Assembly: GCF_000382045.1 (NCBI RefSeq)
Contig: NZ_KB907457.1
Span: forward strand, 248,001 to 312,000
Direction of reading: 5' to 3'
DNA: 64,000 nucleotides
From: Variovorax atrisoli 110B
Lineage (GTDB): Bacteria; Pseudomonadota; Gammaproteobacteria; Burkholderiales; Burkholderiaceae_C
Part shown: one piece after another, positions 18,705-27,207 of the stretch
Layout: each line of letters begins with the position of its first letter
Position numbering within the stretch: position 1 is the stretch's first letter
The notes under the pieces: model-generated
Told to the model about the DNA's origin: nothing
The model's input: only the letters and a program-made list of their open reading frames with translations
The model's database searches: none
Program-made: the position numbers and the translations under genes

Positions 18705-20453
18705 ATGCGACCTGGCCAGATCATCGTTCTTGCGACACCCGTCTTCTTCCTGCTGATGGGGATCGAGTTCGCAGTGGGCCGTGCCCGCGCTCGCCGCGGC
18801 ACCGGGCAGGACACCTACCGCCTCGCCGACGCCATCAACAGCGTCGGGCTGGGCATGCTCAGCCAGGTCAGCGCGGTGCTCACCGGCCTGCTGCGCATCG
18901 GCATCTACACGGCCGTGTACTCGGCGATCTCGCTCTTCCCGCAGGAAGCGGCCCGGCAGTTCTGGACCACCTGGTACGGCTGGCTGCTGGCGCTCGTGTT
19001 CTACGACTTCTGCTACTACTGGCTGCACCGCATGGGCCACGAGTCGGCCGTGCTGTGGGCGGCGCACGTCGTGCACCACCAGAGCCAGCACTACAACCTC
19101 TCGACCGCGCTGCGCCAGACCTCCAGCGGCGCGCTGCTGGGCTGGATCTTCTACCTGCCGATGGCGGTGGCCGGCGTGCCGCCGCTGGTGTTCGGCGTGG
19201 TGGCGCTCGTCGACCTGCTCTACCAGTTCTGGGTGCACACCGAGCAGGTGGGCAGGCTGGGCTGGTTCGACCGCTGGTTCTGCTCGCCCTCGAACCACCG
19301 CGTGCACCACGCGGTGAACGACAAGTACCTCGACCGCAACTACGGCGGCGTCCTGATCGTGTGGGACCGCATCTTCGGCACCTTCCGCGAGGAGGACGAG
19401 CGCTGCGTCTACGGCACGCGCGGCGGGCTGCGTAGCTGGGACCCGCTGTGGGCCAACGCCGAGGTCTACTGGGCGCTCGCGAAGGATTCATGGCACGCGC
19501 GCAGCTGGGCCGACAAGCTGCGCGTGTGGCTCAAGCCGCCGGGCTGGCGGCCGGCGGACGTGGCGGCGCGCTTTCCGAAGCCGGCCTTCGACATCGCGAA
19601 GGTGACGCGCTACGAGCCGGCGGTGAGCGCGGGCGTGCAGTGGTTCGCGGGCATCCAGTTCCTGCTGCTGGTCGGGTGCGCTGTGGTCTTCCTGTGGTTC
19701 TCCGACCTCATGCCGCTGTCGCATTCCGGAGTCTGGCTGGCCGCGCTGACGGCCATGCTGTGGGCGATCGGCGGCGTGCTGCAGGGGCGGCTGACGGTCA
19801 CCGAGGTGCTGCTGATCGAGGCCGCAGCCCTGGCCACGGCCAGCGCGGCACTGGGCATCGGCTGGCTGCACCACGTCTTCAAGCCGCTGGCAATGTCGAT
19901 CGCGATCGTCCTCGCGGCCCGGCGGGCGCTCGCGGCCGGCCCGGTCACCGGCTTCGACGGCCTGCTGGTGGCGGGCCTGGTCGCTTCGCTGGCAGGCGAC
20001 GTGCTGCTGATGGGGCCGGCCGGGATGTTCGTGCCCGGCCTCGTGTGCTTCGTGCTGGCCCACCTCGCCTACATCGCGCTGTTCCGCATCGGCGTGGGGC
20101 TGTTCCCGCGCCCCGGGGCGCTGGCGGCCACGCTGCTGGTCGGCGCGGCGATGTACGCCTTCCTCTGGCATGGCGGGCTGCCGGCGGCGCTGCGGATTCC
20201 GGTCGGCGCCTATGTGGTGGTGATCGCCTGCATGGCGGCGCAGGCCATCGGGCGCGCGGCGGTGCTGCGCCGGACCGACCCGTCGGCCCCATGGGTGGCG
20301 GTGGGTGCCTGCTTCTTCATGCTGAGCGACTCGCTGCTGGCGATCAACCGGTTCGTGATGCCGATGCCGCTGGCGCAGCTGTGGGTGCTGGCGACGTACT
20401 ACGCGGCGCAGGTGTTGATCGTGCGGCACGCGAGGCGCAGGGCCTCGATTTGA
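18705..20453 (+). CDS. Fused sterol desaturase-type hydroxylase and lysoplasmalogenase-like protein
   Basis: 582-residue membrane protein with two catalytic domains. Residues 1-300 form a fatty-acid-hydroxylase domain with di-iron His clusters H108xxxH112, H121xxHH125 and H198xxHH202, closest in arrangement to alkylglycerol monooxygenase. Residues ~330-582 are a YhhN/TMEM86 domain: SLAGDVLLM, FVPGLVCFVLAHLAYIALF and FMLSDSLLAINRF are its hallmark segments, and that family cleaves the vinyl-ether bond of lysoplasmalogens. The fusion implies ether-lipid breakdown at the membrane. Start ATG 18705; a GTG at 18675 is possible. Confidence 0.85.
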   Translation: MRPGQIIVLATPVFFLLMGIEFAVGRARARRGTGQDTYRLADAINSVGLGMLSQVSAVLTGLLRIGIYTAVYSAISLFPQEAARQFWTTWYGWLLALVFYDFCYYWLHRMGHESAVLWAAHVVHHQSQHYNLSTALRQTSSGALLGWIFYLPMAVAGVPPLVFGVVALVDLLYQFWVHTEQVGRLGWFDRWFCSPSNHRVHHAVNDKYLDRNYGGVLIVWDRIFGTFREEDERCVYGTRGGLRSWDPLWANAEVYWALAKDSWHARSWADKLRVWLKPPGWRPADVAARFPKPAFDIAKVTRYEPAVSAGVQWFAGIQFLLLVGCAVVFLWFSDLMPLSHSGVWLAALTAMLWAIGGVLQGRLTVTEVLLIEAAALATASAALGIGWLHHVFKPLAMSIAIVLAARRALAAGPVTGFDGLLVAGLVASLAGDVLLMGPAGMFVPGLVCFVLAHLAYIALFRIGVGLFPRPGALAATLLVGAAMYAFLWHGGLPAALRIPVGAYVVVIACMAAQAIGRAAVLRRTDPSAPWVAVGACFFMLSDSLLAINRFVMPMPLAQLWVLATYYAAQVLIVRHARRRASI

Positions 20454-20463
20454 CTTGCTCCGT

Positions 20464-20565
20464 CCCCTTCCGGGGGAGGGCCGGGGTGGGGGCAGGCGGC
20501 GTCGGAATGGACACGCCGTCGTGCCCCCATCCCAACCTTCCCCCAAAGGGGGAAGGAGAAAGAAC
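20464..20565. repeat. Palindromic intergenic repeat, unit 1 of a doublet
   Basis: About 100 bases forming a large imperfect palindrome: a left arm rich in GGGGAGGG/GGGGTGGGGGCA, a centre, then the complementary TGCCCCCATCCC/CTTCCCCC arm with a terminal small hairpin. Repeated 138 bases later. It fills the gap between two convergent genes, beginning 11 bases after the upstream stop. Confidence 0.85.
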
Positions 20566-20601
20566 ATGGTGCCCAGGTCGATTGACTTCGGCTCGCTCCC
20601 T

Positions 20602-20703
20602 CCCCCGCTGGGGGAGGGTTGGGGTGGGGGCAGGCGGCGTTGGAGTGGTCGCGCCGTCGTGCCCCCATCCCGGCCTTCCCCCAGCGGGGGAAGGAGGAAG
20701 AAC
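20602..20703. repeat. Palindromic intergenic repeat, unit 2 of a doublet
   Basis: Direct repeat of the unit at 20464-20565 with exactly 138-base spacing (for example GGCAGGCGGCG at 20491 and 20629, AGAAC at 20561 and 20699). It ends at base 20703, immediately before the dmeF stop codon (20704-20706). REP-like or mini-mobile element. A role as bidirectional terminator is an inference from the convergent setting. Confidence 0.85.
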
Positions 20704-21678
20704 CTAATCCACGCAGCGCTGGATTTCCACCGTCGAGTGGCGGATCTCCTCGTGCATCGAGAAGCAGGCCCGCACCTGGTCGGCGGTGAGCGTCGGCGAG
20801 TGGGTCACCACGGTGAGCGCGCAGGCGTAGGCGTCGCGGCCCACGCGCCACACGTGCAGGTCGGCCACGCGGGTCTCGGAATCGGCCAGCAGGGTCTCGA
20901 CGCCTTCCTTGATCTCCGCGGTGACGGGGTGGTCCATCTCGCGGTCGAGCAGCACCTTGCCGGTCTCCTTCAGCAGCCCCTTGGCCCAGGCCGCCACCAG
21001 CACCGCGCCGACGATGCCCATCGCCGGGTCGAGCCAGGCCCAGCCGTAGAACCAGCCGCCCAGCAGCGCCGCGATGGCGAGCACCGAGGTGGCGGCGTCG
21101 GCCACGACGTGCAGGTAGGCCGAGCGCAGGTTCAGGTCGTGGCCATGGCCGTGGTGATCTTGATGGCCGTGCCCATGGTGATGGTGGTCGTGTGCATGTC
21201 CATGGTCGTGCCCGTGATGGTGATGCGCCCCACCCAGCAGCCGCGCACAGACCAGGTTGACCACCAGCCCCAGCACCGCCACGGCGATGGCCTCGGGGTA
21301 ATGGATGGCCGAGGGCGACCACAGCCGCTCCAGCGAGCCCACCACCATCAGCGCCGCCACGCCCAGCAGCGCCAGCGCGCTCGCGAAGCCGCCCAGCACC
21401 TCGATCTTCCAGGTGCCGAAGGCGAAGCGCGGGTCGCGCGCATAGCGGCGCGCGGCGGCATAGGCGAAGGCGCTCAGGCCGATGGCCAGCGCGTGCGAGC
21501 TCATGTGCCAGCCGTCGGCCAGCAGCGCCATCGAGTTGAACCACCATCCGGCGCCGATCTCGACGACCATCATCGCGAAGGTGATCCACATCACCAGGCG
21601 CGTGCTGCGCTCGGCGGAAGAGGTGTCGGCGCCGAAATGGTGGTCGTGCTGCCAGGCGCTCAGGTCATGGGTGTGCAT
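20704..21678 (-). CDS. dmeF: Cation diffusion facilitator, DmeF-type Co/Ni efflux
   Basis: 324-residue CDF transporter with six membrane segments. The N-terminus HDLSAWQHDHHFG is characteristic of DmeF proteins. The metal site residues appear as ALLADGWHM (second membrane segment) and LHVVADAATSV (fifth). A cytosolic His-rich loop of roughly 35 residues (residues ~150-185) and a C-terminal cation-efflux domain follow. It exports divalent metals such as cobalt or nickel by proton antiport. Its stop codon abuts a palindromic repeat. It is followed upstream by ruvB with a 69-base gap, probably unrelated in function. Confidence 0.88.
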   Translation of the reverse strand: MHTHDLSAWQHDHHFGADTSSAERSTRLVMWITFAMMVVEIGAGWWFNSMALLADGWHMSSHALAIGLSAFAYAAARRYARDPRFAFGTWKIEVLGGFASALALLGVAALMVVGSLERLWSPSAIHYPEAIAVAVLGLVVNLVCARLLGGAHHHHGHDHGHAHDHHHHGHGHQDHHGHGHDLNLRSAYLHVVADAATSVLAIAALLGGWFYGWAWLDPAMGIVGAVLVAAWAKGLLKETGKVLLDREMDHPVTAEIKEGVETLLADSETRVADLHVWRVGRDAYACALTVVTHSPTLTADQVRACFSMHEEIRHSTVEIQRCVD

Positions 21679-21683
21679 GGGAA

Positions 21684-22748
21684 TCAGGCTCCAAAGAGAT
21701 CGGGGCCGTCGGCACGGCCCGAGGGCGGGGCCACGCCCAGGTGGCGGTAGGCGGCCAGCGTGGCGATGCGTCCGCGCGGCGTGCGCTGCAGGTAGCCCTG
21801 CTGGATCAGGTAGGGCTCGATCACGTCCTCGATGGTGTCGCGCTCCTCGCCGATGCTGGCGGCCACGTTGTCCAGGCCGACCGGGCCGCCGTCGAAGCGG
21901 TGGATGACGGCCTCCAGCAGCTTGCGGTCCATCAGATCGAAGCCCTGCGGATCGACGTCGAGCATGGCCAGCGCCCGGTGCGCGATGTCTTCGGTGATGC
22001 GGCCGTTGCCCTTGACCTCGGCGTAGTCGCGCACGCGGCGCAGCAGGCGGTTGGCGATGCGGGGCGTGCCGCGCGAGCGGCGGGCGATCTCGAAGCCGCC
22101 GGCCGCATCGGCCTCCACCTTCAGCAGGCCGGCGCTGCGGTGCACGATCAGCGCGAGCTCCTCGGGCGTGTAGAACTCCAGCCGCGCGACGATGCCGAAG
22201 CGGTCGCGCAGCGGGTTGGTCAGCATGCCGGCGCGGGTGGTGGCGCCCACCAGAGTGAAGGGCTGCAGGTCGAGCTTGATGCTGCGCGCCGCGGGGCCCT
22301 CGCCGATCATGATGTCGATCTGGTAGTCCTCCAGCGCCGGATACAGGATTTCCTCGACGACCGGGCTCAGCCGGTGGATCTCGTCGATGAAGAGCACGTC
22401 GTTCGGCTCCAGGTTGGTCAGCAGCGCCGCCAGGTCCTTGGGCTTCTCGAGCACGGGGCCGGAGGTCTGGCGCAGGTTGACGCCCAGTTCGGCCGCGACG
22501 ATGTGCGACAGCGTGGTCTTGCCCAGGCCCGGCGGGCCGAAAAGCAGCACGTGGTCGAGGGCTTCCTTCCGCTTGCGCGCGGCACCGATGAAGATCTCGA
22601 GCTGCTCGCGCACCTTGGCCTGGCCGACGTACTCGTCGAGCAGCTTGGGACGCAGGGCCCGTTCGATCGCCTCCTCGTTGGGCGATGCGGGGGCCGCGGA
22701 CACCACGCGTTGGGGGGCGGGCGCGAAGTCGTCTGTCTGGATGGTCAT
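21684..22748 (-). CDS. ruvB: Holliday junction branch migration ATPase RuvB
   Basis: 354 residues, normal RuvB length. Walker A GPPGLGKTT, Walker B LFIDEIHRL, sensor ATTRAG, arginine finger region PLRDRFG and the C-terminal winged-helix domain (LLEAVIHRFDGGPVGLDNVAASI) are all present. RuvB drives branch migration together with RuvA. The start is the ATG at 22748. Here ruvA lies some 17 kb away (39695-40267) and on the same strand; ruvC is not in the window. In many proteobacteria the genes are adjacent. Confidence 0.97.
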   Translation of the reverse strand: MTIQTDDFAPAPQRVVSAAPASPNEEAIERALRPKLLDEYVGQAKVREQLEIFIGAARKRKEALDHVLLFGPPGLGKTTLSHIVAAELGVNLRQTSGPVLEKPKDLAALLTNLEPNDVLFIDEIHRLSPVVEEILYPALEDYQIDIMIGEGPAARSIKLDLQPFTLVGATTRAGMLTNPLRDRFGIVARLEFYTPEELALIVHRSAGLLKVEADAAGGFEIARRSRGTPRIANRLLRRVRDYAEVKGNGRITEDIAHRALAMLDVDPQGFDLMDRKLLEAVIHRFDGGPVGLDNVAASIGEERDTIEDVIEPYLIQQGYLQRTPRGRIATLAAYRHLGVAPPSGRADGPDLFGA

Positions 22749-22791
22749 TTGCTGGAAGTGTGCGCCGACGAGTTTAGTCCCGAGCGCCGCG

Positions 22792-22863
22792 CCGGGCCGC
22801 CCCAAGCAAGCGAGCGCCCCCTCGGGGGGCAGCGAGGACACGCAGTGCCGAGCGTGGGGGCCC
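22792..22863. repeat. Comamonadaceae-type intergenic palindromic repeat
   Basis: About 72 bases between divergent ruvB and the ynbA-like gene, with a strong internal hairpin GCCCCC-TC-GGGGGG (22816-22829) and a GGCCGCCCC/GGGGGCCC outer complementarity. From memory this type of sequence recurs in intergenic regions of Variovorax and Acidovorax; it appears only once in this window. Confidence 0.6.
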
Positions 22864-22917
22864 GTCCTTCACTGGCAGAATGCTTCGGCCATATAACGAA
22901 CGAGGGGAAGCCAGCAC

Positions 22918-23544
22918 GTGTCGATCTACGAACTGAAGCCGCGTTTCCAGGCACTGCTGCGGCCGCTGGTGGTCCGCCTGCATGCGATGGGCGTCACCGC
23001 CAACCAAGTGACGCTGGCGGCATGCGCGGTATCGGTGGCGCTCGGACTCTGGCTCTTCTTCGCGGCGCCCTCGCTGGCGGCCTTCGGGCTCATCCCGCTG
23101 TGGATGTTCCTGCGCATGGCCTTCAACGCCATCGACGGCATGCTGGCGCGCGAGCACAACCAGCAAAGCAGGCTCGGCGCCTTCCTCAACGAACTGACCG
23201 ACGTGGTCTCCGACGCGGCGCTGTACCTGCCCTTCGCGCTGGTGCAGCCCTTCGGCGGCTTCTGGGTCGGCACCGTGATCGTGCTGGCCGGGCTGAGCGA
23301 ATTCGCCGGCGCGCTGGGCCCCACGGTCGGCGCCTCGCGCCGCTACGACGGCCCGCTGGGCAAGAGCGACCGGGCCTTCGTGTTCGGCGCGCTCGGCCTG
23401 TACGTGGCGCTGGGCGGGCCGCTGCCGGGCTGGACGGCCTGGCTGATGCCGCTGCTGGCCGCGCTCGTGGCCTGGACCACCATCAATCGCATCCGCCGGG
23501 CACTGGCGGAGGCAGACGACAAGAATTCAACAGGGACTCAATGA
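22918..23544 (+). CDS. CDP-alcohol phosphatidyltransferase, YnbA-like
   Basis: 208-residue membrane enzyme with about six hydrophobic segments, start GTG 22918. The CDP-alcohol motif reads N-A-I-DG-ML-AR-x8-G-AFL-N-ELT-D: two of the four canonical Asp (the first, three residues before DG, and the one after GxxxD) are Asn. From memory the same replacements occur in E. coli YnbA, which this protein resembles along its length. It would join a CDP-lipid to an alcohol acceptor; the acceptor is unknown. First gene of a six-gene overlapping operon, overlapping the next by ATGA. Confidence 0.85.
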   Translation: MSIYELKPRFQALLRPLVVRLHAMGVTANQVTLAACAVSVALGLWLFFAAPSLAAFGLIPLWMFLRMAFNAIDGMLAREHNQQSRLGAFLNELTDVVSDAALYLPFALVQPFGGFWVGTVIVLAGLSEFAGALGPTVGASRRYDGPLGKSDRAFVFGALGLYVALGGPLPGWTAWLMPLLAALVAWTTINRIRRALAEADDKNSTGTQ

Positions 23545-25307
23545 CAAACACGACTCCTCGCATCGCCGAAGAACTCCACTTCCAGACGCACGACGGCGAA
23601 TCGCTCTTCTACCGCCGCTGGCCCGCCACCGGTGCCGCGCGGCGCGGCGCCGTGCTGCTGTTCCACCGCGGCCACGAGCACGGCGCGCGCATGGCGCACC
23701 TGGTCGACGAGCTCGACCTGCCCGACTTCGACTTCTACGCCTGGGACGCCCGCGGCCATGGCCGCTCGCCCGGCCAGCGCGGCTACAGCCCCAGCTTCGG
23801 CACCTCGGTGCGCGACGTGCAGACCTTCGTGCAGCACATCGGCGCCGTGCACGGCGTGCCCGAGCACGACATCCACGTGGTCGCGCAGAGCGTGGGCGCG
23901 GTGCTGATCGCCACCTGGGCGCACGACTACGCGCCCAAGGTGCGCGGCCTCACGCTCGCCTCGCCGGCCTTCAAGGTCAAGCTCTACGTGCCCTTCGCAC
24001 GGCCGGGCCTGGCGCTGATGCACAAGCTGCGCGGGCTCTTCTTCGTCAACAGCTACGTGAAGGCGAAGTTCCTCACGCACGACCCCGAGCGCATCGCCAG
24101 CTACGAGAGCGATCCGCTCATCAGCCGGCCGATCGCGGTCAACATCCTGCTGGGCCTGTACGAGGCGGCCGAGCGCGTGGTGGCCGACGCCAACGCGATC
24201 ACGCTGCCGGTGCAACTGCTCGTCTCGGGTGCCGACTGGGTGGTGCACCACAAGCCGCAGCACCAGTTCTTCGAGCGGCTGGGCAGCGCGGTCAAGACCA
24301 AGGTCGATCTGCCGGGCTTCTTCCACGACACGCTGGGCGAGAAGGACCGGGCGCCGGCCGTGGCGCAGATCCGCGAATTCATCCTGCAGCGCTTCGACGA
24401 GCCCGCCGTGCCGGTCGACCGCCGCGAGGCGCACCTCAGCGGCGAGACGGCCGAGGAGTCGCGCGCGCTGGCCGAGCCGCTCTCGCCCCTGTCGCCGCGC
24501 GGCGCCTACTGGGCCATCACCCGCGCCGGGCTGAAGCTGGGCGGCACCATGTCGGAAGGCATCAAGCTCGGCCACGAAACCGGCTTCGACTCCGGCAGCA
24601 CGCTCGACTACGTCTACCGCAACCATCCGCAGGGCAGTTCGTTCATCGGCCGCTCCATCGACAAGACCTACCTGGAGTCGATCGGCTGGCGCGGCATCCG
24701 CCAGCGCAAGATCCACGTCGAGGAGCTGCTGCGCATCGCGATGGAGCGGCTGGCCGAGATGCACCGCGAGGTGCGCGTGATGGACATCGCCGCCGGCCAC
24801 GGCCGCTACGTGCTCGACGCGGTGCTGGCGAGCCCCGTCAAGGCGAGCTCGATCCTGCTGCGCGACTACAGCGACATCAACGTGCGCGACGGCCGCGCGC
24901 TCATCGCCGAGAAGGGCCTGGAAGACGTCGCCCAGTTCGTGCAGGCCGACGCCTTCGACCGCATGAGCCTGGCCAGCGTCACGCCGCGGCCCACGCTGGC
25001 CGTGGTGTCGGGCCTGTACGAGCTCTTCCCCGACAACGAGATGGTGCGCCGCTCGCTCGCGGGCGTGGGCGACGCGGTGGAAGACCGCGGCTACCTGGTC
25101 TACACCGGCCAGCCCTGGCACCCGCAGCTCGAGATGATCGCGCGCGCCCTCACCAGCCACCGCCAGGGCGAGGCCTGGGTGATGCGCCGCCGCACCCAGT
25201 ACGAGATGGACCAGTTGGTGGAGGAAGCCGGCTTCCGCAAGATCGACCAGCGGGTGGACGAGTGGGGCATCTTCACGGTGTCGCTGGCGGTGCGCGTCAC
25301 GCAATGA
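23541..25307 (+). CDS. Alpha/beta hydrolase - SAM methyltransferase fusion, YnbC-like
   Basis: 588 residues. The first ~300 are a monoglyceride-lipase-like alpha/beta hydrolase (FHRGHEHG oxyanion loop, nucleophile elbow AQSVGA with Ser117, late Asp and His in SGADWVVHH and GFFHDTLGE). The second half is a class I methyltransferase (VMDIAAGHGRYVLDA as SAM-binding motif I, then VVSGLYELFPD). Architecture and neighbours match E. coli YnbC. It may trim and methylate a lipid or its head group; this is inferred from context. The start overlaps the upstream stop and its own stop overlaps the next start, both as ATGA. Confidence 0.87.
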   Translation: MTNTTPRIAEELHFQTHDGESLFYRRWPATGAARRGAVLLFHRGHEHGARMAHLVDELDLPDFDFYAWDARGHGRSPGQRGYSPSFGTSVRDVQTFVQHIGAVHGVPEHDIHVVAQSVGAVLIATWAHDYAPKVRGLTLASPAFKVKLYVPFARPGLALMHKLRGLFFVNSYVKAKFLTHDPERIASYESDPLISRPIAVNILLGLYEAAERVVADANAITLPVQLLVSGADWVVHHKPQHQFFERLGSAVKTKVDLPGFFHDTLGEKDRAPAVAQIREFILQRFDEPAVPVDRREAHLSGETAEESRALAEPLSPLSPRGAYWAITRAGLKLGGTMSEGIKLGHETGFDSGSTLDYVYRNHPQGSSFIGRSIDKTYLESIGWRGIRQRKIHVEELLRIAMERLAEMHREVRVMDIAAGHGRYVLDAVLASPVKASSILLRDYSDINVRDGRALIAEKGLEDVAQFVQADAFDRMSLASVTPRPTLAVVSGLYELFPDNEMVRRSLAGVGDAVEDRGYLVYTGQPWHPQLEMIARALTSHRQGEAWVMRRRTQYEMDQLVEEAGFRKIDQRVDEWGIFTVSLAVRVTQ

Positions 25308-26647
25308 CGAGCACCCCTCGGCCCTGGAAGCGCGCCGCCGCCTGGCTGGTGCTGCTGGGGCCGCTGTTCTACGCGACCTACGGCTTCGCGAACTGGTGGG
25401 CCACCACGCGCGCCAACGTGCCGTCGATGGCCTTCGAGTGGGAGCGGCACGTGCCGTTCTGGCCGTGGACCATCTTCCCGTACTGGACGATCAACGCCTT
25501 CTACGCGCTGTCGCTCTTCCTCGCGCGCAGCAGGCACGCGCTCGACCGGCATGCGCTGCGGCTGCTGACGGCGACGCTCGTCGCCTGCACCTGCTTCGTG
25601 CTGTGGCCGCTGCACTTCAGCTTCGGGCAGCCGCCGGTCGACGGCGCGCCGGCCTTCCTGTTCAACGCGCTGCGGGGCTTCGACCAGCCCTTCAACCAGG
25701 CGCCCTCGCTGCACATCGCGCTGGCGGTGATCCTGTGGGACTGGTACCGGCAGTTCATCCGGCCGCTGTGGGCGCGGCTGGTGCTGCACCTGTGGGCCTT
25801 CGCCATCTGCGCCTCGGTGCTCACGACCTGGCAGCACCATTTCATCGACATCCCGACCGGCGCACTGCTGGGCCTGTTCTGCGTGTGGCTGTGGCCGCTG
25901 GAGCGCGTGGTGTCGATGCCGCGCGCATGGCGCACCACGCGCGACCCGCAGCGCTGGAGGCTGGCCGGCTTCTACGCGGTGGGTGCGGCACTGTTCCTGG
26001 CGGCGGCACTCTACGGCGGCGGGATCGCGCTGTGGCTCGCGTGGCCGGCTGCCTCGCTGGCTCTGGTGGCGCTGAACTACGCGGGCTTCGGCGCGCGCGG
26101 CTTCCAGATGGATGGCCGCGGCCGCATGGGCTGGGCGGCGCGCTGGATGCTGGCGCCCTACCGGCTCGGCGCCGCCGTCAATGCCTGGCTCTGGACGCGC
26201 AGCCTGCCAGCCTCGGTCGAGGTGGTGCCGGGCCTGCGGCTGGGCCGGCGGCCGACGCATGCCGAGTGGCTGGCCGCCGGCCGGCCCCGGCTGGTGAGCC
26301 TGTGCGCCGAGCTGCAGATGCCCGCCGGCGTGCCGCACGCGCGCTGCGTGCCGGTGCTCGACCTGACGGTGCCGCCCACCGTGCGCCTGCAGCGCGCGGC
26401 CGTCGTCATCGAAGGCCAGCGCAGGAGCGCGGACGGTGCCACAGTGTGGGTCTGCTGCGCGCTCGGCTTCTCGCGCAGCGCGGCGGCGGTGATCGCCTGG
26501 CTGGGCCGCTACGGGGCGGCCGGCGGCGTCGCCCAGGCCGAGGACGCGGTGCGCCGGGCACGACCGCAGATCGTGCTGCGGGATGCGTGGCGGGTCTCCC
26601 TGGAGCCGTTCGAGCCCTTGCAGGAGGTGCCGCCCCATGACCGATGA
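25304..26647 (+). CDS. PAP2 - dual-specificity phosphatase fusion, YnbD-like
   Basis: 447 residues. The N-terminal ~210 residues have membrane segments and PAP2 motifs (APSLHIA near 133, TWQHHFIDIPTG near 175-186). Two further membrane segments follow, then a C-terminal tyrosine/dual-specificity phosphatase domain with Cys385-x5-Arg391 (CALGFSRS) and a candidate general acid Asp353. Architecture matches E. coli YnbD. It plausibly dephosphorylates a lipid phosphate such as a phosphatidylglycerophosphate-like intermediate made by the upstream transferase; this is an inference. Start ATG 25304. Confidence 0.87.
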   Translation: MTSTPRPWKRAAAWLVLLGPLFYATYGFANWWATTRANVPSMAFEWERHVPFWPWTIFPYWTINAFYALSLFLARSRHALDRHALRLLTATLVACTCFVLWPLHFSFGQPPVDGAPAFLFNALRGFDQPFNQAPSLHIALAVILWDWYRQFIRPLWARLVLHLWAFAICASVLTTWQHHFIDIPTGALLGLFCVWLWPLERVVSMPRAWRTTRDPQRWRLAGFYAVGAALFLAAALYGGGIALWLAWPAASLALVALNYAGFGARGFQMDGRGRMGWAARWMLAPYRLGAAVNAWLWTRSLPASVEVVPGLRLGRRPTHAEWLAAGRPRLVSLCAELQMPAGVPHARCVPVLDLTVPPTVRLQRAAVVIEGQRRSADGATVWVCCALGFSRSAAAVIAWLGRYGAAGGVAQAEDAVRRARPQIVLRDAWRVSLEPFEPLQEVPPHDR

Positions 26648-27083
26648 CAACGACAGAACCACCTGCGCCGCGCTCGCGGCGCTGCTGCGCGCCGTGGCGC
26701 TGCTGGCCCTCTGGGGCTTCGCGCTCACCTGCATCTCGGCACTGGTGCTCGCGCTGACGCTGCGCTCGCTCTCCACAACCGCCACCATGGGCTTCGGCGC
26801 GGTCGTCATCCTCGGCGCGCTGGAGCGCTACTTCGCGTTCCGGCTGCGCTTCGACGAGGCGCTGTTCGACGGCCTCGCTCGCAACACCGTCGCCTCGCTC
26901 GACGCGCTCGACCGCGCGCTCGCCTCCCTCGGGCTGCGCGAGCCGCCGGCTTCGCAGCATGCGCCCCGCCCGCTCGACGACCGCGTGCAGGGCACCCGCC
27001 AGCTCATGCAGCGCCACGCCATCGTGGTGGCCTGCCAGAGCGCCATGTTCCTACTGGCCTTGATGACACAGGACTTGTCATGA
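26637..27083 (+). CDS. Small membrane protein of the ynb-like operon
   Basis: 148 residues of unknown function. Two hydrophobic helices (~residues 15-35 and 43-60) are followed by a soluble helical segment with an R-x-x-F-DEALFDGLAR stretch and a hydrophobic C-terminal helix. The start ATG 26637 overlaps the phosphatase gene by 11 bases and has a CAGGAGG box upstream. E. coli ynbABCD has no equivalent that I recall. The link to lipid metabolism rests on position only. Confidence 0.7.
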   Translation: MTDDNDRTTCAALAALLRAVALLALWGFALTCISALVLALTLRSLSTTATMGFGAVVILGALERYFAFRLRFDEALFDGLARNTVASLDALDRALASLGLREPPASQHAPRPLDDRVQGTRQLMQRHAIVVACQSAMFLLALMTQDLS

Positions 27084-27086
27084 CTC

Positions 27087-27171
27087 TCCCCCAGGCTTGC
27101 CCACCGCGTGTGGCCTCCTCCCCCCTCGCCGGGGGCCGCACCGGCGGCCCGGCAAAGCCGGTTCCGCGGTG
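27087..27171. repeat. Dispersed intergenic repeat, copy A
   Basis: Shares with 40272-40358 the near-identical core CACCGGCGG-CCGGCAAAGCCGGTTCCGCGGTG (one mismatch) and a looser 5' part (GCTTGC.CAC..CGTGT.GCC). The core contains the hairpin CCGGC-AAA-GCCGG. It separates the small membrane protein gene from the acyltransferase gene inside an otherwise overlapping operon, so it may be a later insertion. Confidence 0.8.
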
Positions 27172-27207
27172 CGCACCAAACCAGCCGTTCACCCCGGAGG
27201 CGACGCT

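Noticed and set aside
21130..21240. Short His/Met-rich codon repeat region read as a tandem DNA repeat
   Set aside because: It is explained by the His-rich loop of DmeF.
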